Positions 1 to 8,077 of a stretch of 64,000 nt of DNA are shown piece by piece (position 1 is the first letter of the stretch; the number at the start of each line of letters is the position of its first letter). The DNA is from CAIQQQ01 sp037445025 (GTDB lineage Bacteria; Pseudomonadota; Alphaproteobacteria; Acetobacterales; Acetobacteraceae), in NCBI GenBank assembly GCA_037445025.1, contig JBBILI010000006.1, positions 62,001 through 126,000 on the forward strand, read 5' to 3'. Under the pieces are notes generated by a model. That model was not told where the DNA came from. It searched no databases and saw nothing but the letters and a program-made list of their open reading frames with translations. A program made the translations under genes and the position numbers.

Positions 1-384
1 CAGCCCTATCACAGGGCGCCGCGCCAGACCCATGCCGCCTTCATGGCCGAATTCGTGCGCAGCATGTTCCGCCGGCCGCAGCCGGCCGACTACCTCCAGC
101 GCCTGACCGCGGCCGCCCTGCGCACGCCGGAATTCGCCGCCAACCGGCTGCTCGCCTATCCCGTGCCGCGTACTTACTGGAGAGAGGCGGTCTACGCGAC
201 CGACAAGCCGATTCTGTATATCGTGCGCCCCAAGCTGGCGGGCCAGGCCGGCAATCTCGCCGCCCATCATCCTGGCGCCGACACGGTGGTGATCCCGGAT
301 CTCGGCCACGCGCTGTTCGTCGATGATCCCGCGCGGTTCGACACGCTGCTGCAGCGCTTCCTCGCCAGCAGGATCGCGCGTTGA
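1..384 (+). CDS. alpha/beta hydrolase, C-terminal fragment (5' end outside window)
   Basis: The reading frame is open from base 1 to TGA at 382-384, so the gene enters from the left and only about the last 127 codons are visible. The C-terminal part reads PILYIVRPKLAGQAGNL, then a DTVVIPDLGHALFVDDPARF segment. That is the usual end of an alpha/beta hydrolase: the strand before the acid residue, then the catalytic His in a GHALFVDDP context, then a last helix. The nucleophile elbow lies outside the window, so substrate and subfamily cannot be judged. The stop overlaps the TTG start of the next gene by four bases (TTGA), which suggests one transcript. Family assignment is inference from this short end. 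Confidence 0.7.
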   Translation, partial: QPYHRAPRQTHAAFMAEFVRSMFRRPQPADYLQRLTAAALRTPEFAANRLLAYPVPRTYWREAVYATDKPILYIVRPKLAGQAGNLAAHHPGADTVVIPDLGHALFVDDPARFDTLLQRFLASRIAR

Positions 385-2771
385 GACGCAAGGCTGCGAG
401 CGGCACGGCAGGCTGGTCCGCCCTGGCGCCGCTGTTCCTGGTCTCGCTGGCCACGGTGGGCTTCGAGATCGCGCTGACGCGCTATTTCGCCGTCGCGAAA
501 TGGTCGGAATACGGCTACTGGGTCATTTCGATCGTGCTGGCCGGCTTTGCTCTCTCCGGCGTGATGCTGGCGCTGGCCCGCGAGCGGATCGCGCGGCATG
601 GCGATCAGCTTCTGGACGCGCTGCCGGCCTTGCTGGTGCTGGCGGCGGCGGTCGGGTTTCACTTTGTCACCAGCAATCCGTTCAACCCGCTGCAGCTGCA
701 GAACCCGGCCACGTTCTGGCCGCAGCTCGGGCTGATAGGGCTGTATTACGCCGCCCTGCTGCCGTTCTTCTTCCTCGCCGGCGTGTATGTGAGCCTGTGC
801 TTCATTCGCAACGACCGCGAGATCGGCCGCGTCTATGGGTTCGACCTCACCGGCGCCGGGGCCGGCTCGCTGGTCGCGATGCTGCTGATGGAGCATGTGC
901 ATCCGTTCCAGCTGCTGCCGTGCCTGCTGGCGCCGCTGGCGGCGGCCAGCCTGTTTTCCGCCCGGCTGCGCCTGACCTTGCCGGCCGCCTTGCTGGCGCT
1001 GGTCGCGGCGGAGACGCTGCTGCTGACCGACACCAGCGCCCAGTTCAACGATTTCAAGGCGATCTACGCGCCGCTGCACGTGCCCGATGCGCGCGTGATC
1101 AACGAGACCACTTCGGCCCGCGGCCTCTATATGCTGCTCGACGACTTCACCGAGCGGGTGGACACCGATCTCTCCAACGACACCGCCATCCTTGGCCTGC
1201 CCGGACCGCCGGCGAGCTGGGGGCTGTATCGCGACGGCAACCGCATCGCCGCCCTGCCCAAGCCCGGCCCGATCGACGCGCGCTACGCCGGCGCCACCCT
1301 GGCCGCCCTGCCCTACCAGCTCAAACCGGGCGCGCGGGTGCTGCTGCTGGGCAGCTCCGGCGGGTTCCGCGGGGCGGAGGCCGCCCAGCTCGGCGCCGGC
1401 AGCGTCACCACCGTCGAGCCGGAGCCGCGGATCCGCGCCCTGCTGCGCACGCCGGCCCGCGGGGCCAGCCCGCTGGTCGCGGCACGGACCGGTGTGTTCG
1501 ACATCATCGACATCTCCGGCGACTTCCTCGACAGCGCCGAGGCCAACACATCCGCCTTCGCCGCCGAGGCGCTGGCCACCGATCTGCGCGCGGTGGGGCT
1601 GGACGGCCTCGTCTCCATTCCGGTCTCGATCCGCGAATTCCCGGCCTATGCCGCGCGCGTGCTGGCCACGGTGCGGCTGGCCCTGCTGCAGACCGGCGTG
1701 GACCATCCCGAGCATCACGTGCTGGTGTACCGCTCCGCCTGGAATGTGCGCATCCTGGTTTCGCCGGCGCCGTTCACGATGGCGCAGATCGAGGCCGCCA
1801 GGCGCTTCTGTGCCGATCGCAGCTTCGACCTGTCCTACTATCCCGGCGTGGAGCAGGCCGGCCCGCGCGAGATCTTCAACGACCTGCCGGCGGTGAACTT
1901 CGCCGCGGGGCAGGTGACCTCGGGCGACGCCGCGCATGACGCCATCGCCGACGAGGCGCCCGCCGTGCTGCGCGGCGAGGCCACCCCGTCTGGCCAGGCG
2001 TTCAATCTTTCGCCGATCACCTTCGACCGGCCATCGTTCTATGCCGTGCTGCGGCTGTCGCAGCTTGGCACCATTCTCGCCCGGCTGGAGATTCTGCCGC
2101 AGGCCGAGATCGGCCCGCTGGTGAATCTGGCGGTGCTGGCCCAGGCCGTCGTGATCGCGCTGCTGGTGCTGGCGGTGCCGCTGCTGGGCGGACGGCGGGT
2201 GCGCGCCGAGGGGGTGAGCGTGGTGCGGGCGGCGGTGTATTTCGCCTCGCTCGGCCTCGGCTTCCTGTTCATCGAGCTGTATCTGATCGAGCGCGCCAGC
2301 TTCTACCTCAATGACCGGACCGCCGGGTTTTCGCTCGTTCTGACGGCGATGCTGATCTTCTCCGGCCTGGGCAGCATGGCGAGCGCGCGGTTTCAGGCTA
2401 GCCCGCGGCGGGGCGTGACCATCGCCTTCGCCGTGATCGTCGGCTGGTGCGTTCTGATGCTGCTGTTTCAGCAGGCTGCGATGCTCGCCACGCTGGACAT
2501 GAGCTTTCTGGCGCGCGCGGCGCTGGTGGTCCTGGTGACCGCGCCGGTGTCGGTGGCGCTCGGCCTGCCGTTTCCGCTCGGGCTCAGCCGCACCGGGTCG
2601 GGCGGGTTCATGCCCTGGGCCTGGGGCCTCAACGGGGCGTTCTCTGTGGTATCGACGCCACTGGCCAACCTGATTGCGTTGCAGCTGGGGTACAGTGCTG
2701 TTCTTCTGGCGGCGGTTTGTCTGTATGTGACGGCGCAGATCGCGTTCCCGCGAGTCGTCGCCCGAGATTGA
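381..2771 (+). CDS. multi-pass membrane protein with spermidine-synthase-like (aminopropyltransferase fold) domain
   Basis: The protein has 796 residues. About seven hydrophobic segments (residues 15-220) are followed by a soluble domain (about 225-560) and a second hydrophobic bundle (about 575-790). The soluble domain carries a Gly-rich nucleotide loop near residue 320 (LLLGSSGGFRGAEA), then SVTTVEPEP with the acidic residue that holds AdoMet ribose in methyltransferase folds, then VFDIIDISG. This matches the membrane-fused spermidine-synthase-like proteins in which an aminopropyltransferase fold sits between membrane bundles. Whether it makes a polyamine is unknown. The start is TTG, chosen because it overlaps the upstream stop (TTGA) and no ATG precedes the first membrane segment. 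Confidence 0.7.
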   Translation: MRRKAASGTAGWSALAPLFLVSLATVGFEIALTRYFAVAKWSEYGYWVISIVLAGFALSGVMLALARERIARHGDQLLDALPALLVLAAAVGFHFVTSNPFNPLQLQNPATFWPQLGLIGLYYAALLPFFFLAGVYVSLCFIRNDREIGRVYGFDLTGAGAGSLVAMLLMEHVHPFQLLPCLLAPLAAASLFSARLRLTLPAALLALVAAETLLLTDTSAQFNDFKAIYAPLHVPDARVINETTSARGLYMLLDDFTERVDTDLSNDTAILGLPGPPASWGLYRDGNRIAALPKPGPIDARYAGATLAALPYQLKPGARVLLLGSSGGFRGAEAAQLGAGSVTTVEPEPRIRALLRTPARGASPLVAARTGVFDIIDISGDFLDSAEANTSAFAAEALATDLRAVGLDGLVSIPVSIREFPAYAARVLATVRLALLQTGVDHPEHHVLVYRSAWNVRILVSPAPFTMAQIEAARRFCADRSFDLSYYPGVEQAGPREIFNDLPAVNFAAGQVTSGDAAHDAIADEAPAVLRGEATPSGQAFNLSPITFDRPSFYAVLRLSQLGTILARLEILPQAEIGPLVNLAVLAQAVVIALLVLAVPLLGGRRVRAEGVSVVRAAVYFASLGLGFLFIELYLIERASFYLNDRTAGFSLVLTAMLIFSGLGSMASARFQASPRRGVTIAFAVIVGWCVLMLLFQQAAMLATLDMSFLARAALVVLVTAPVSVALGLPFPLGLSRTGSGGFMPWAWGLNGAFSVVSTPLANLIALQLGYSAVLLAAVCLYVTAQIAFPRVVARD

Positions 2772-2782
2772 AAGACCATCCC

Positions 2783-3637
2783 GTGAGCTCAGACATCACG
2801 CGCCGCAGCCTGCTGGCCGCAGCCGCCGCCGGCCTCGCCATCCCGCCCGCCATGGCGGCGTCACCGACCTGGACCCGCCAGGCCTATCAGGACGCGATGC
2901 TCAAATCGGGCCGTCCGGTGGAACTCACCGACGCGCAGTTCAACGCCATCCAGGCCCGCAAGCCGGCGGCGATGAAGCGCATCGAGCAGTATCTGAAGGA
3001 GCGGCTGGGCTCGGCCGATCCGGCGGTGATGGCCGCGTTCCAGGAGCTGCCGCGCGAGTATTTCCATTATCAGTACGACGTGAAGCGGGCGACGCCGGGC
3101 GAGGCCTATGAAGAGAACCCCAAGCCGTGGGCGCTCGGCTACGGCTCGGCTTTGTCGGATTATCTGGGCCAGGCCTATATGACGCAGGTGCTGAGGCCGA
3201 AGCCCGAGCATGTCACGCTCGAGATCGGCACCGGCAGCGGCTTTCAGAGCGCGCTGCTGAGCCGGATCGTCAAGAAGGCCTACTCGATCGAGATCATCGA
3301 GCCGCTGGGCCGCGCGGTGAGCAAGATCTTTGCGCCGCTTGGCTATGACAATGTCGAGACCCGCGTGGGCGACGGGTATTTCGGCTGGCCGGAGGTGGAG
3401 GGCGGCTTTGACCTCATCATCATCACCTGCGCCGCGCAGTATGCGCCGCCCGAGCTGTTCAAGCAGCTCAAGCCCGGCGGCCGCGCGCTGATCCCGATCG
3501 GCCAGCCGTTCAAGCGCGGCCAGTTCCTCTACGTCTACACCAAGGACGCCGAGGGCAAGATCCATTCGCGCAAGGATGTCGGCGTGTTCTTCATCCCGAT
3601 GACCGGGACGATGATGAAAACCCCGGCGCCGTCCTGA
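2783..3637 (+). CDS. Tat-signal protein-L-isoaspartate O-methyltransferase-like protein
   Basis: The product has 284 residues from a GTG at 2783, 11 bases after the preceding stop. The N-terminus SDITRRSLLAAAAAG followed by IPPAMAA looks like a twin-arginine signal peptide with an AxA cleavage site. The mature part has AdoMet motif I (LEIGTGSGFQSALL, about residues 144-157), an acidic post-I strand (AYSIEIIEPL) and a GFDLIIITCAAQYAPPELFKQLKPGG segment typical of the Pcm family (about 210 residues). The family methylates isoaspartyl residues in damaged proteins and is normally cytoplasmic. The signal peptide is the odd point here. The order with the membrane aminopropyltransferase-like gene suggests co-transcription. 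Precise substrate is unknown. Confidence 0.75.
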   Translation: MSSDITRRSLLAAAAAGLAIPPAMAASPTWTRQAYQDAMLKSGRPVELTDAQFNAIQARKPAAMKRIEQYLKERLGSADPAVMAAFQELPREYFHYQYDVKRATPGEAYEENPKPWALGYGSALSDYLGQAYMTQVLRPKPEHVTLEIGTGSGFQSALLSRIVKKAYSIEIIEPLGRAVSKIFAPLGYDNVETRVGDGYFGWPEVEGGFDLIIITCAAQYAPPELFKQLKPGGRALIPIGQPFKRGQFLYVYTKDAEGKIHSRKDVGVFFIPMTGTMMKTPAPS

Positions 3638-3677
3638 CAACGTCAGATCGGCGGTATTGAGACGTCTGCATTTCCGC

Positions 3678-3705
3678 TTGCTCTGCCGGCGCGGTGGTCT
3701 AGAAG
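3678..3705 (+). promoter_or_regulatory. candidate sigma70-like promoter before the TRAP genes
   Basis: A TTGCTC hexamer (3678-3683) is followed after 16 bases by TAGAAG (3700-3705), about 48 bases before the dctP start. Both boxes are imperfect, so this is only a candidate. No operator-like palindrome was seen next to it. Confidence 0.25.
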
Positions 3706-3752
3706 CTCCAGCCGAGTGGCCTCGAAACGGTCACAATGTCGGGAGCAATGTT

Positions 3753-4772
3753 ATGATCATCACGCGTCGGGCAGGTTTGCGCGGTCTTCTTGCAACGCCG
3801 GCCCTTCTTGCCGCACGTGGCGCCTCTGCGGCGACCCGCACGCTCAAGATCAGCCACCAGTTCCCGGGCGGCACGCTCACCGAGGGGGATTTCCGCGACC
3901 GGCTGGTGCGCCAGTTCGCGCAGGACGTGACCGCCGCGACCAATGGCGAGCTGGCCTTCGAGATCTATCCCGGTTCCTCGCTGATGAAGACCGTGGCGCA
4001 GTTCTCCGCTCTGCGGCGTGGTGCGCTGGACCTCACGCTGTATCCGCTCGCCTATGCCGGCGGCGAGGTGCCCGAGGTCAATATCGGGCTGATGCCGTGC
4101 CTCGTCTCCACCTACGCCCAGGGCCTGTCCTGGAAGACGCTCAAGATCGGCGAGGAGCTGACGGCGACGCTGGAGAAGAAGGGCGTGAAGATCCTCACCT
4201 GGATCTGGCAGGCCGGCGGCATGGCCAGCCGCGCCTCCGGCATCATCAACCCCGACGACACAAAGGGCCTCAAGGTCCGCGGCGGCTCACGCGAGATGGA
4301 CCTGATGCTGAAGGCGGCCGGCGGCATCATCTCCTCGGTGCCGTCGGACGAGATCTACGCCGCGATGCAGACGGGATCGCTCGATGCGGCGGTGACGTCG
4401 TCCACCAGCCTGATCAGCTTTCGCCTGCAGGAGATTTCCAAGAACGTCACCACCGGTCGGCAGGGCAGCTTCTGGTTCATGCTGGAGCCGCTGCTGATGT
4501 CCAAGGACATCTTCGACAGCCTGCCCGCGGCGCATCAGCAGGCGATCACCGCGACCGGCACCAAGCTGGAGGATTTCGCGCTGAACGCGGCCAAGGCGGA
4601 TGACGAGGCGCTGGCCACGATCTACGCCAAGGCGGGCGTGAAGGTGGCCGATTTCGGCGCGGACGCGATCGCCAAATGGAAGGCGATCGCCCAGGCGACC
4701 GCGTGGCAGGACTTCGCCAAGCGCAACGCCTCCTGCGCCGGTCTGCTCAAGCTTGCCGAGGCGGTGGCTTGA
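3753..4772 (+). CDS. dctP: TRAP transporter periplasmic substrate-binding protein, DctP family
   Basis: The protein has 339 residues. The start is ATG 3753, preceded by GGGAG at 3741-3745. An N-terminal signal peptide (MIITRRAGLRGLLATPALLA, cut near ASA-AT) contains an RR pair and may use the Tat route. The mature protein opens with TLKISHQFPGGT and has the GLKVRGGSREMDLML segment, where R176 is the conserved Arg that binds the carboxylate of TRAP ligands. A DEIYAAMQTGSLDAAVTSST stretch is also family-typical. It would deliver an organic acid to the DctQM channel encoded next. The stop overlaps the TTG start of dctQ. The ligand cannot be read from sequence; the nearby ureide and keto-sugar genes make a carboxylated ureide or sugar acid plausible. 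Confidence 0.93.
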   Translation: MIITRRAGLRGLLATPALLAARGASAATRTLKISHQFPGGTLTEGDFRDRLVRQFAQDVTAATNGELAFEIYPGSSLMKTVAQFSALRRGALDLTLYPLAYAGGEVPEVNIGLMPCLVSTYAQGLSWKTLKIGEELTATLEKKGVKILTWIWQAGGMASRASGIINPDDTKGLKVRGGSREMDLMLKAAGGIISSVPSDEIYAAMQTGSLDAAVTSSTSLISFRLQEISKNVTTGRQGSFWFMLEPLLMSKDIFDSLPAAHQQAITATGTKLEDFALNAAKADDEALATIYAKAGVKVADFGADAIAKWKAIAQATAWQDFAKRNASCAGLLKLAEAVA

Positions 4773-5314
4773 GCGCACACGCCGAGCTCGACCTCAGCGT
4801 CACCCACACGCCCCGCACGGGCGTGCTGGGCGGCGTGCAGGCGGTGCTGGACGTGATCAACGGGCTGATGGCGATTGCGTCCGCGATCGCCATCGCCGCT
4901 GCCGGGCTGGTGCTGACCTGGGAGGTGGTGGGCCGCTATTTCCTCGGCATTGCGAGTGACTGGCAGGACGAGCTTTCGACCTTTCTCCTCGTCGGCGCCA
5001 CCTTCGCCTCCGCCGGCTGGACGCAGGCGCGGCGCGGCCATGTGGGCATCGATGCGCTGTCGCTGATCCTGTCGCCGCGCGGCGACCATATCAGGCGGGT
5101 GCTGGCCGATCTGCTGGCCGGCGTGTTCTGCGGCTTCTTCGCCTGGAAAAGCTGGCAGCTGCTGGTCGAGGCCTGGGTGGACGATCAGACCACGCCCTCC
5201 GCCTGGGGGCCGCCGCTGTGGATTCCCTATTCCTGCATGACGTTCGGCATGGCGCTGCTGGCGGTGCAGCAGAGCGTGCAGCTGCTCGGCGGATTGCAGA
5301 AGGCAGACCGATGA
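4769..5314 (+). CDS. dctQ: TRAP transporter small permease, DctQ family
   Basis: The protein has 181 residues and four hydrophobic segments: LMAIASAIAIAAAGLVLTW, a segment after WQDELSTFLLVGATFASAG, LLAGVFCGFFAW and CMTFGMALLAV. The family signature E-V-x-x-RY-F (WEVVGRYF) and the DWQDELS motif after helix 1 are present. The start is the TTG at 4769, which overlaps the dctP stop as TTGA; no ATG lies early enough in frame. The end overlaps the dctM start as ATGA, so all three TRAP genes are translationally coupled. The small subunit helps assemble the Na+-driven carrier with DctM in the inner membrane. Confidence 0.9.
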   Translation: MSAHAELDLSVTHTPRTGVLGGVQAVLDVINGLMAIASAIAIAAAGLVLTWEVVGRYFLGIASDWQDELSTFLLVGATFASAGWTQARRGHVGIDALSLILSPRGDHIRRVLADLLAGVFCGFFAWKSWQLLVEAWVDDQTTPSAWGPPLWIPYSCMTFGMALLAVQQSVQLLGGLQKADR

Positions 5315-6654
5315 CCCCGCTGCAGCTTGGCCTGATGTATGGCGGGGCGACGATCGCCGCCCTGTTCTCCGGCATTCCCATCGCCTTCGCGCTGGGCGGT
5401 GTGGCGACCGTGTTCATGATGCTGTTCATGCCACACGCCTCGCTCGATACCATCGCGCAGAATGTCTATGAGGAGCTGGCGAGCATCACCCTGCTCACCA
5501 TTCCGCTGTTCATTCTGAAGGGTGCTGCGATCGGCAAGTCGCGTGCCGGCAAGGATCTGTATGACGCGCTGCACACCTGGCTCGGCCGCGTGCCGGGCGG
5601 GTTGGGCGTGGCGGTGGTGCTGGCCTGCGGGCTGTTCGCGGCGATGGCGGGGTCGAGCCCGGCCACATGTTCGGCGATCGGCAGCTCCGGCATTCCCGAG
5701 ATGCGGCGGCGCGGCTATTCGCCGGGTTTCGCGGCGGGACTGGTGGCCGCCGGCGGCACCTTGGGGATTCTGCTGCCGCCCTCGATCGTCCTTATTCTCT
5801 ATGCGGTTGCCGCCGAGCAGTCGCTGGGGCGGCTGTTCCTGGCCGGGCTCGGCCCGGGCATCCTGCTGATCGTGCTGTTCGCGCTGTACGCCGTGTTGCA
5901 GTGGCGTCGCGAATTCGGCCGCGCCCAGCGCGTGGTCGCGGCCGGCGGCGCCGCCAGCCCGATTCTGGACGACGAGACCTTCACCATGACCCAGCGCCTG
6001 CAGGCGCTGCCGCGGGTGGCGCCGTTCCTGCTGCTGCTCACCGGCGTGATGGTGGCGCTGTATGGCGGCATCGCCACGCCCTCGGAGACCGCGGGCCTTG
6101 GCGCCGTGATGGCGCTGGCGCTGATCGGCGTCGTGTATCAGGCGTATCGGCTGCGCGACATCCGGCCGATCTTCGAGGGCACGCTGGGCGAGAGCGGCAT
6201 GCTGCTGATGATCATCGGCATGAGCCTGCTGTACAGCTATGTGATGAGCTATCTGCACATCAGCCAGAGCGCCGCCCAGGCGATCGTGGCGCTGCATCTG
6301 TCGAAATACATGCTGTTGACCGCCATTCTGCTGATGGTGGTGGTGCTCGGCTTCTTCCTGCCGCCGGTGTCGATCATTCTGATGACGGCGCCGATCATCC
6401 TGCCGCCGCTGCGCGCCGCGGGGTTCGACCTGATCTGGTTCGGCGTGGTGATGGCGGTGGTGATGGAGATGGGGCTGATCCATCCGCCGGTGGGGCTCAA
6501 CCTGTTCGTGATCAACCGTATCGCGCCCGATATCGGTCTGGGCCCGGTGATCCGGGGGACCATTCCGTTCGTGGTGCTGATGGCGATCGGGGTGGTGATT
6601 CTGTCTGTTGTGCCGGGGATTGCGATGTGGCTGCCGAACCTCGTTTACGGCTAG
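5311..6654 (+). CDS. dctM: TRAP transporter large permease, DctM family
   Basis: The protein has 447 residues, the usual size for the family, with about 12 hydrophobic segments. It shows family landmarks: an IPFALGG-like start (GIPIAFALGGVATVFMMLF), the TIPLFILKGAAIGKSR segment, GLFAAMAGSSPATCSAIGS (the re-entrant substrate/Na+ region) and GGTLGILLPPSIVLILYA. Later come FFLPPVSIILMTAPIILP and MGLIHPPVGLNLFVIN. ATG 5311 overlaps the dctQ stop. This is the channel-forming subunit that moves the ligand bound by DctP with Na+. It closes the transporter operon; the next gene begins 250 bases later, past a repeat element. Confidence 0.93.
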   Translation: MTPLQLGLMYGGATIAALFSGIPIAFALGGVATVFMMLFMPHASLDTIAQNVYEELASITLLTIPLFILKGAAIGKSRAGKDLYDALHTWLGRVPGGLGVAVVLACGLFAAMAGSSPATCSAIGSSGIPEMRRRGYSPGFAAGLVAAGGTLGILLPPSIVLILYAVAAEQSLGRLFLAGLGPGILLIVLFALYAVLQWRREFGRAQRVVAAGGAASPILDDETFTMTQRLQALPRVAPFLLLLTGVMVALYGGIATPSETAGLGAVMALALIGVVYQAYRLRDIRPIFEGTLGESGMLLMIIGMSLLYSYVMSYLHISQSAAQAIVALHLSKYMLLTAILLMVVVLGFFLPPVSIILMTAPIILPPLRAAGFDLIWFGVVMAVVMEMGLIHPPVGLNLFVINRIAPDIGLGPVIRGTIPFVVLMAIGVVILSVVPGIAMWLPNLVYG

Positions 6655-6694
6655 GCAGTCCGACACGGCCCGCTTCGTTCGACGTGCCGAAAGC

Positions 6695-6791
6695 GGAACC
6701 GCCAAGTCGCCAAGACGCCAAGTAGAGCTTTCATAGAAACTTGGCGACTTGGCGACTTGGCGACTTGGCGACTTGGCGACTTGGCGGTTCC
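6695..6791. repeat. hairpin element with five tandem TTGGCGAC units
   Basis: Bases 6695-6714 (ggaaccgccaagtcgccaag) are the exact reverse complement of 6772-6791. Between them the octamer TTGGCGAC is repeated five times without change (6741-6780), followed by a partial sixth unit. The element lies in the 250-base gap between dctM and the FAD oxidoreductase. The same core (cgccaagtcgccaag) recurs at 12041-12055 in a second palindrome, so this is a dispersed repeat family. No ORF or RNA gene was recognised in the rest of the gap. Confidence 0.9.
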
Positions 6792-6905
6792 CCTGCAAAG
6801 CCGCGGGTCCGGTGTGAGGCGCAGGGTGAAATGCCGCGCGACGTCCCCACCCTCTGACATCGTATCGCACTTGCGAAAGCACCTCCGGCAAGGGATGCTC
6901 CGGCC

Positions 6906-8018
6906 ATGGACACACATGCATTCGACGTGATCGTCATCGGCGCCGGCATCGCGGGAGCGACCTGCGCCGCCCATCTTTCGGTTGACCACAAGGTCGCCCT
7001 GATCGAGGCGGAGGAACAGGCGGGCTATCACACCACCGGCCGCTCGGCCGCGGTGTGGGACCCGAATTACGGCCTGCCCGAGATCCTGACGCTCACCCGC
7101 ATGTCGCGCGACTTCTTTGTCAGCCCCCCGCCGGGTTTTACGGAGACACCGCTGGTCTCGCCGCGCAACGTCGTCTACCTCGCGCCGGAGGACCAGCTGG
7201 CGGCGTTCGAGCAGAAGCTCGCCGGCAACCCACGCCTGCGCGAGATCTCGATTGCCCAGCTCCGCGAAACCGTCCCCGCCCTGAAGCCTGACTACGCCCG
7301 GCGCGCCGCCATCGAGGGCGATGCGTTCGACATGGATGTGGCCGCCATCCACCAGGGTTTCCTGCGCCAGCTGAAATCCCGCGGCGGCATCCTCGCCTTG
7401 CGCAGCCGCGCCGGGCGCATCAGCCGGGACGGCGGCAAATGGCATGTCGAGGTCACCGGCGGCGCGGTCTACCACGCGCCCATCATCGTCAATGCCGCCG
7501 GCTCCTGGGGCGACGAGGTCGCCGAGCATGCCGGTGTCACCAAACTCGGCCTTGCTCCGAAGCGCCGCACCGGCGTCATCATCGACCCCGCGCCGTTCCT
7601 GCCGGCGGAGTGGCCGATGATCAACGATGTCGCCCATACCTGGTATTGCAGGCCGGAGGCGCGCACCAAGCTGATGCTGAGCCCGGCCGATGAGACCGAC
7701 GATGTGCCGCATGACGTGCAGCCCGACGAGCTCGACGTGGCGATCGCCGTGGACCGCATGCAGCAGGCGCTCGACATCGAGGTCCGCCGTGTCGAGCATT
7801 CCTGGGCGGGGTTGCGCACCTTCACGCCCGACCGCAACTTCGCGTTCGGCTTCGATGGCACGGCCGATGGCTTCTTCTGGTGTGTCGGTCAGGGTGGCTA
7901 CGGCATCCAGACCGCGCCGGTGGCGGGCCAGCTGATTGCCGACATCATCTCGGGCCGCGACCCCGGGGAGGCTGGCCACGTCATGGCTGGTATCGATCCA
8001 CGCCGTTTCGCGGCCTGA
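6906..8018 (+). CDS. FAD-dependent oxidoreductase, D-amino-acid oxidase (DAO) family
   Basis: The protein has 370 residues. The N-terminus VIVIGAGIAGATCAAHL (residues 8-24) is a GxGxxG dinucleotide fold for FAD, followed by ALIEAEEQAGYHTTGRSAAVW, the flavin-contacting segment of the DAO/glycine-oxidase/sarcosine-oxidase group. The C-terminus FFWCVGQGGYGIQTAPVAG is the second FAD motif. Such enzymes oxidise amino or hydroxy acids with FAD in the cytoplasm. The neighbouring TRAP transporter and ureide genes make a small amino or imino acid likely, but the substrate is inference. The start is the ATG at 6906, directly before the beta strand of the Rossmann fold. A 59-base gap separates it from the next gene. 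Confidence 0.88.
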   Translation: MDTHAFDVIVIGAGIAGATCAAHLSVDHKVALIEAEEQAGYHTTGRSAAVWDPNYGLPEILTLTRMSRDFFVSPPPGFTETPLVSPRNVVYLAPEDQLAAFEQKLAGNPRLREISIAQLRETVPALKPDYARRAAIEGDAFDMDVAAIHQGFLRQLKSRGGILALRSRAGRISRDGGKWHVEVTGGAVYHAPIIVNAAGSWGDEVAEHAGVTKLGLAPKRRTGVIIDPAPFLPAEWPMINDVAHTWYCRPEARTKLMLSPADETDDVPHDVQPDELDVAIAVDRMQQALDIEVRRVEHSWAGLRTFTPDRNFAFGFDGTADGFFWCVGQGGYGIQTAPVAGQLIADIISGRDPGEAGHVMAGIDPRRFAA

Positions 8019-8077
8019 AAGGTTCCAACACCCGGCACTTCGGTCTAAACGCCCCACGATCAGACAAGGTTCCTCCG

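Noticed and set aside
267..1937. 556-codon - strand open frame opposite the membrane aminopropyltransferase-like gene
   Set aside because: Composition is Arg/Gly/Gln/His-rich with no hydrophobic or domain structure. The + strand frame has clear membrane helices and an AdoMet loop.
6741..6786. Short CRISPR-like array
   Set aside because: The octamers are directly adjacent without spacers and there are no cas genes. It is a tandem repeat inside an inverted repeat.
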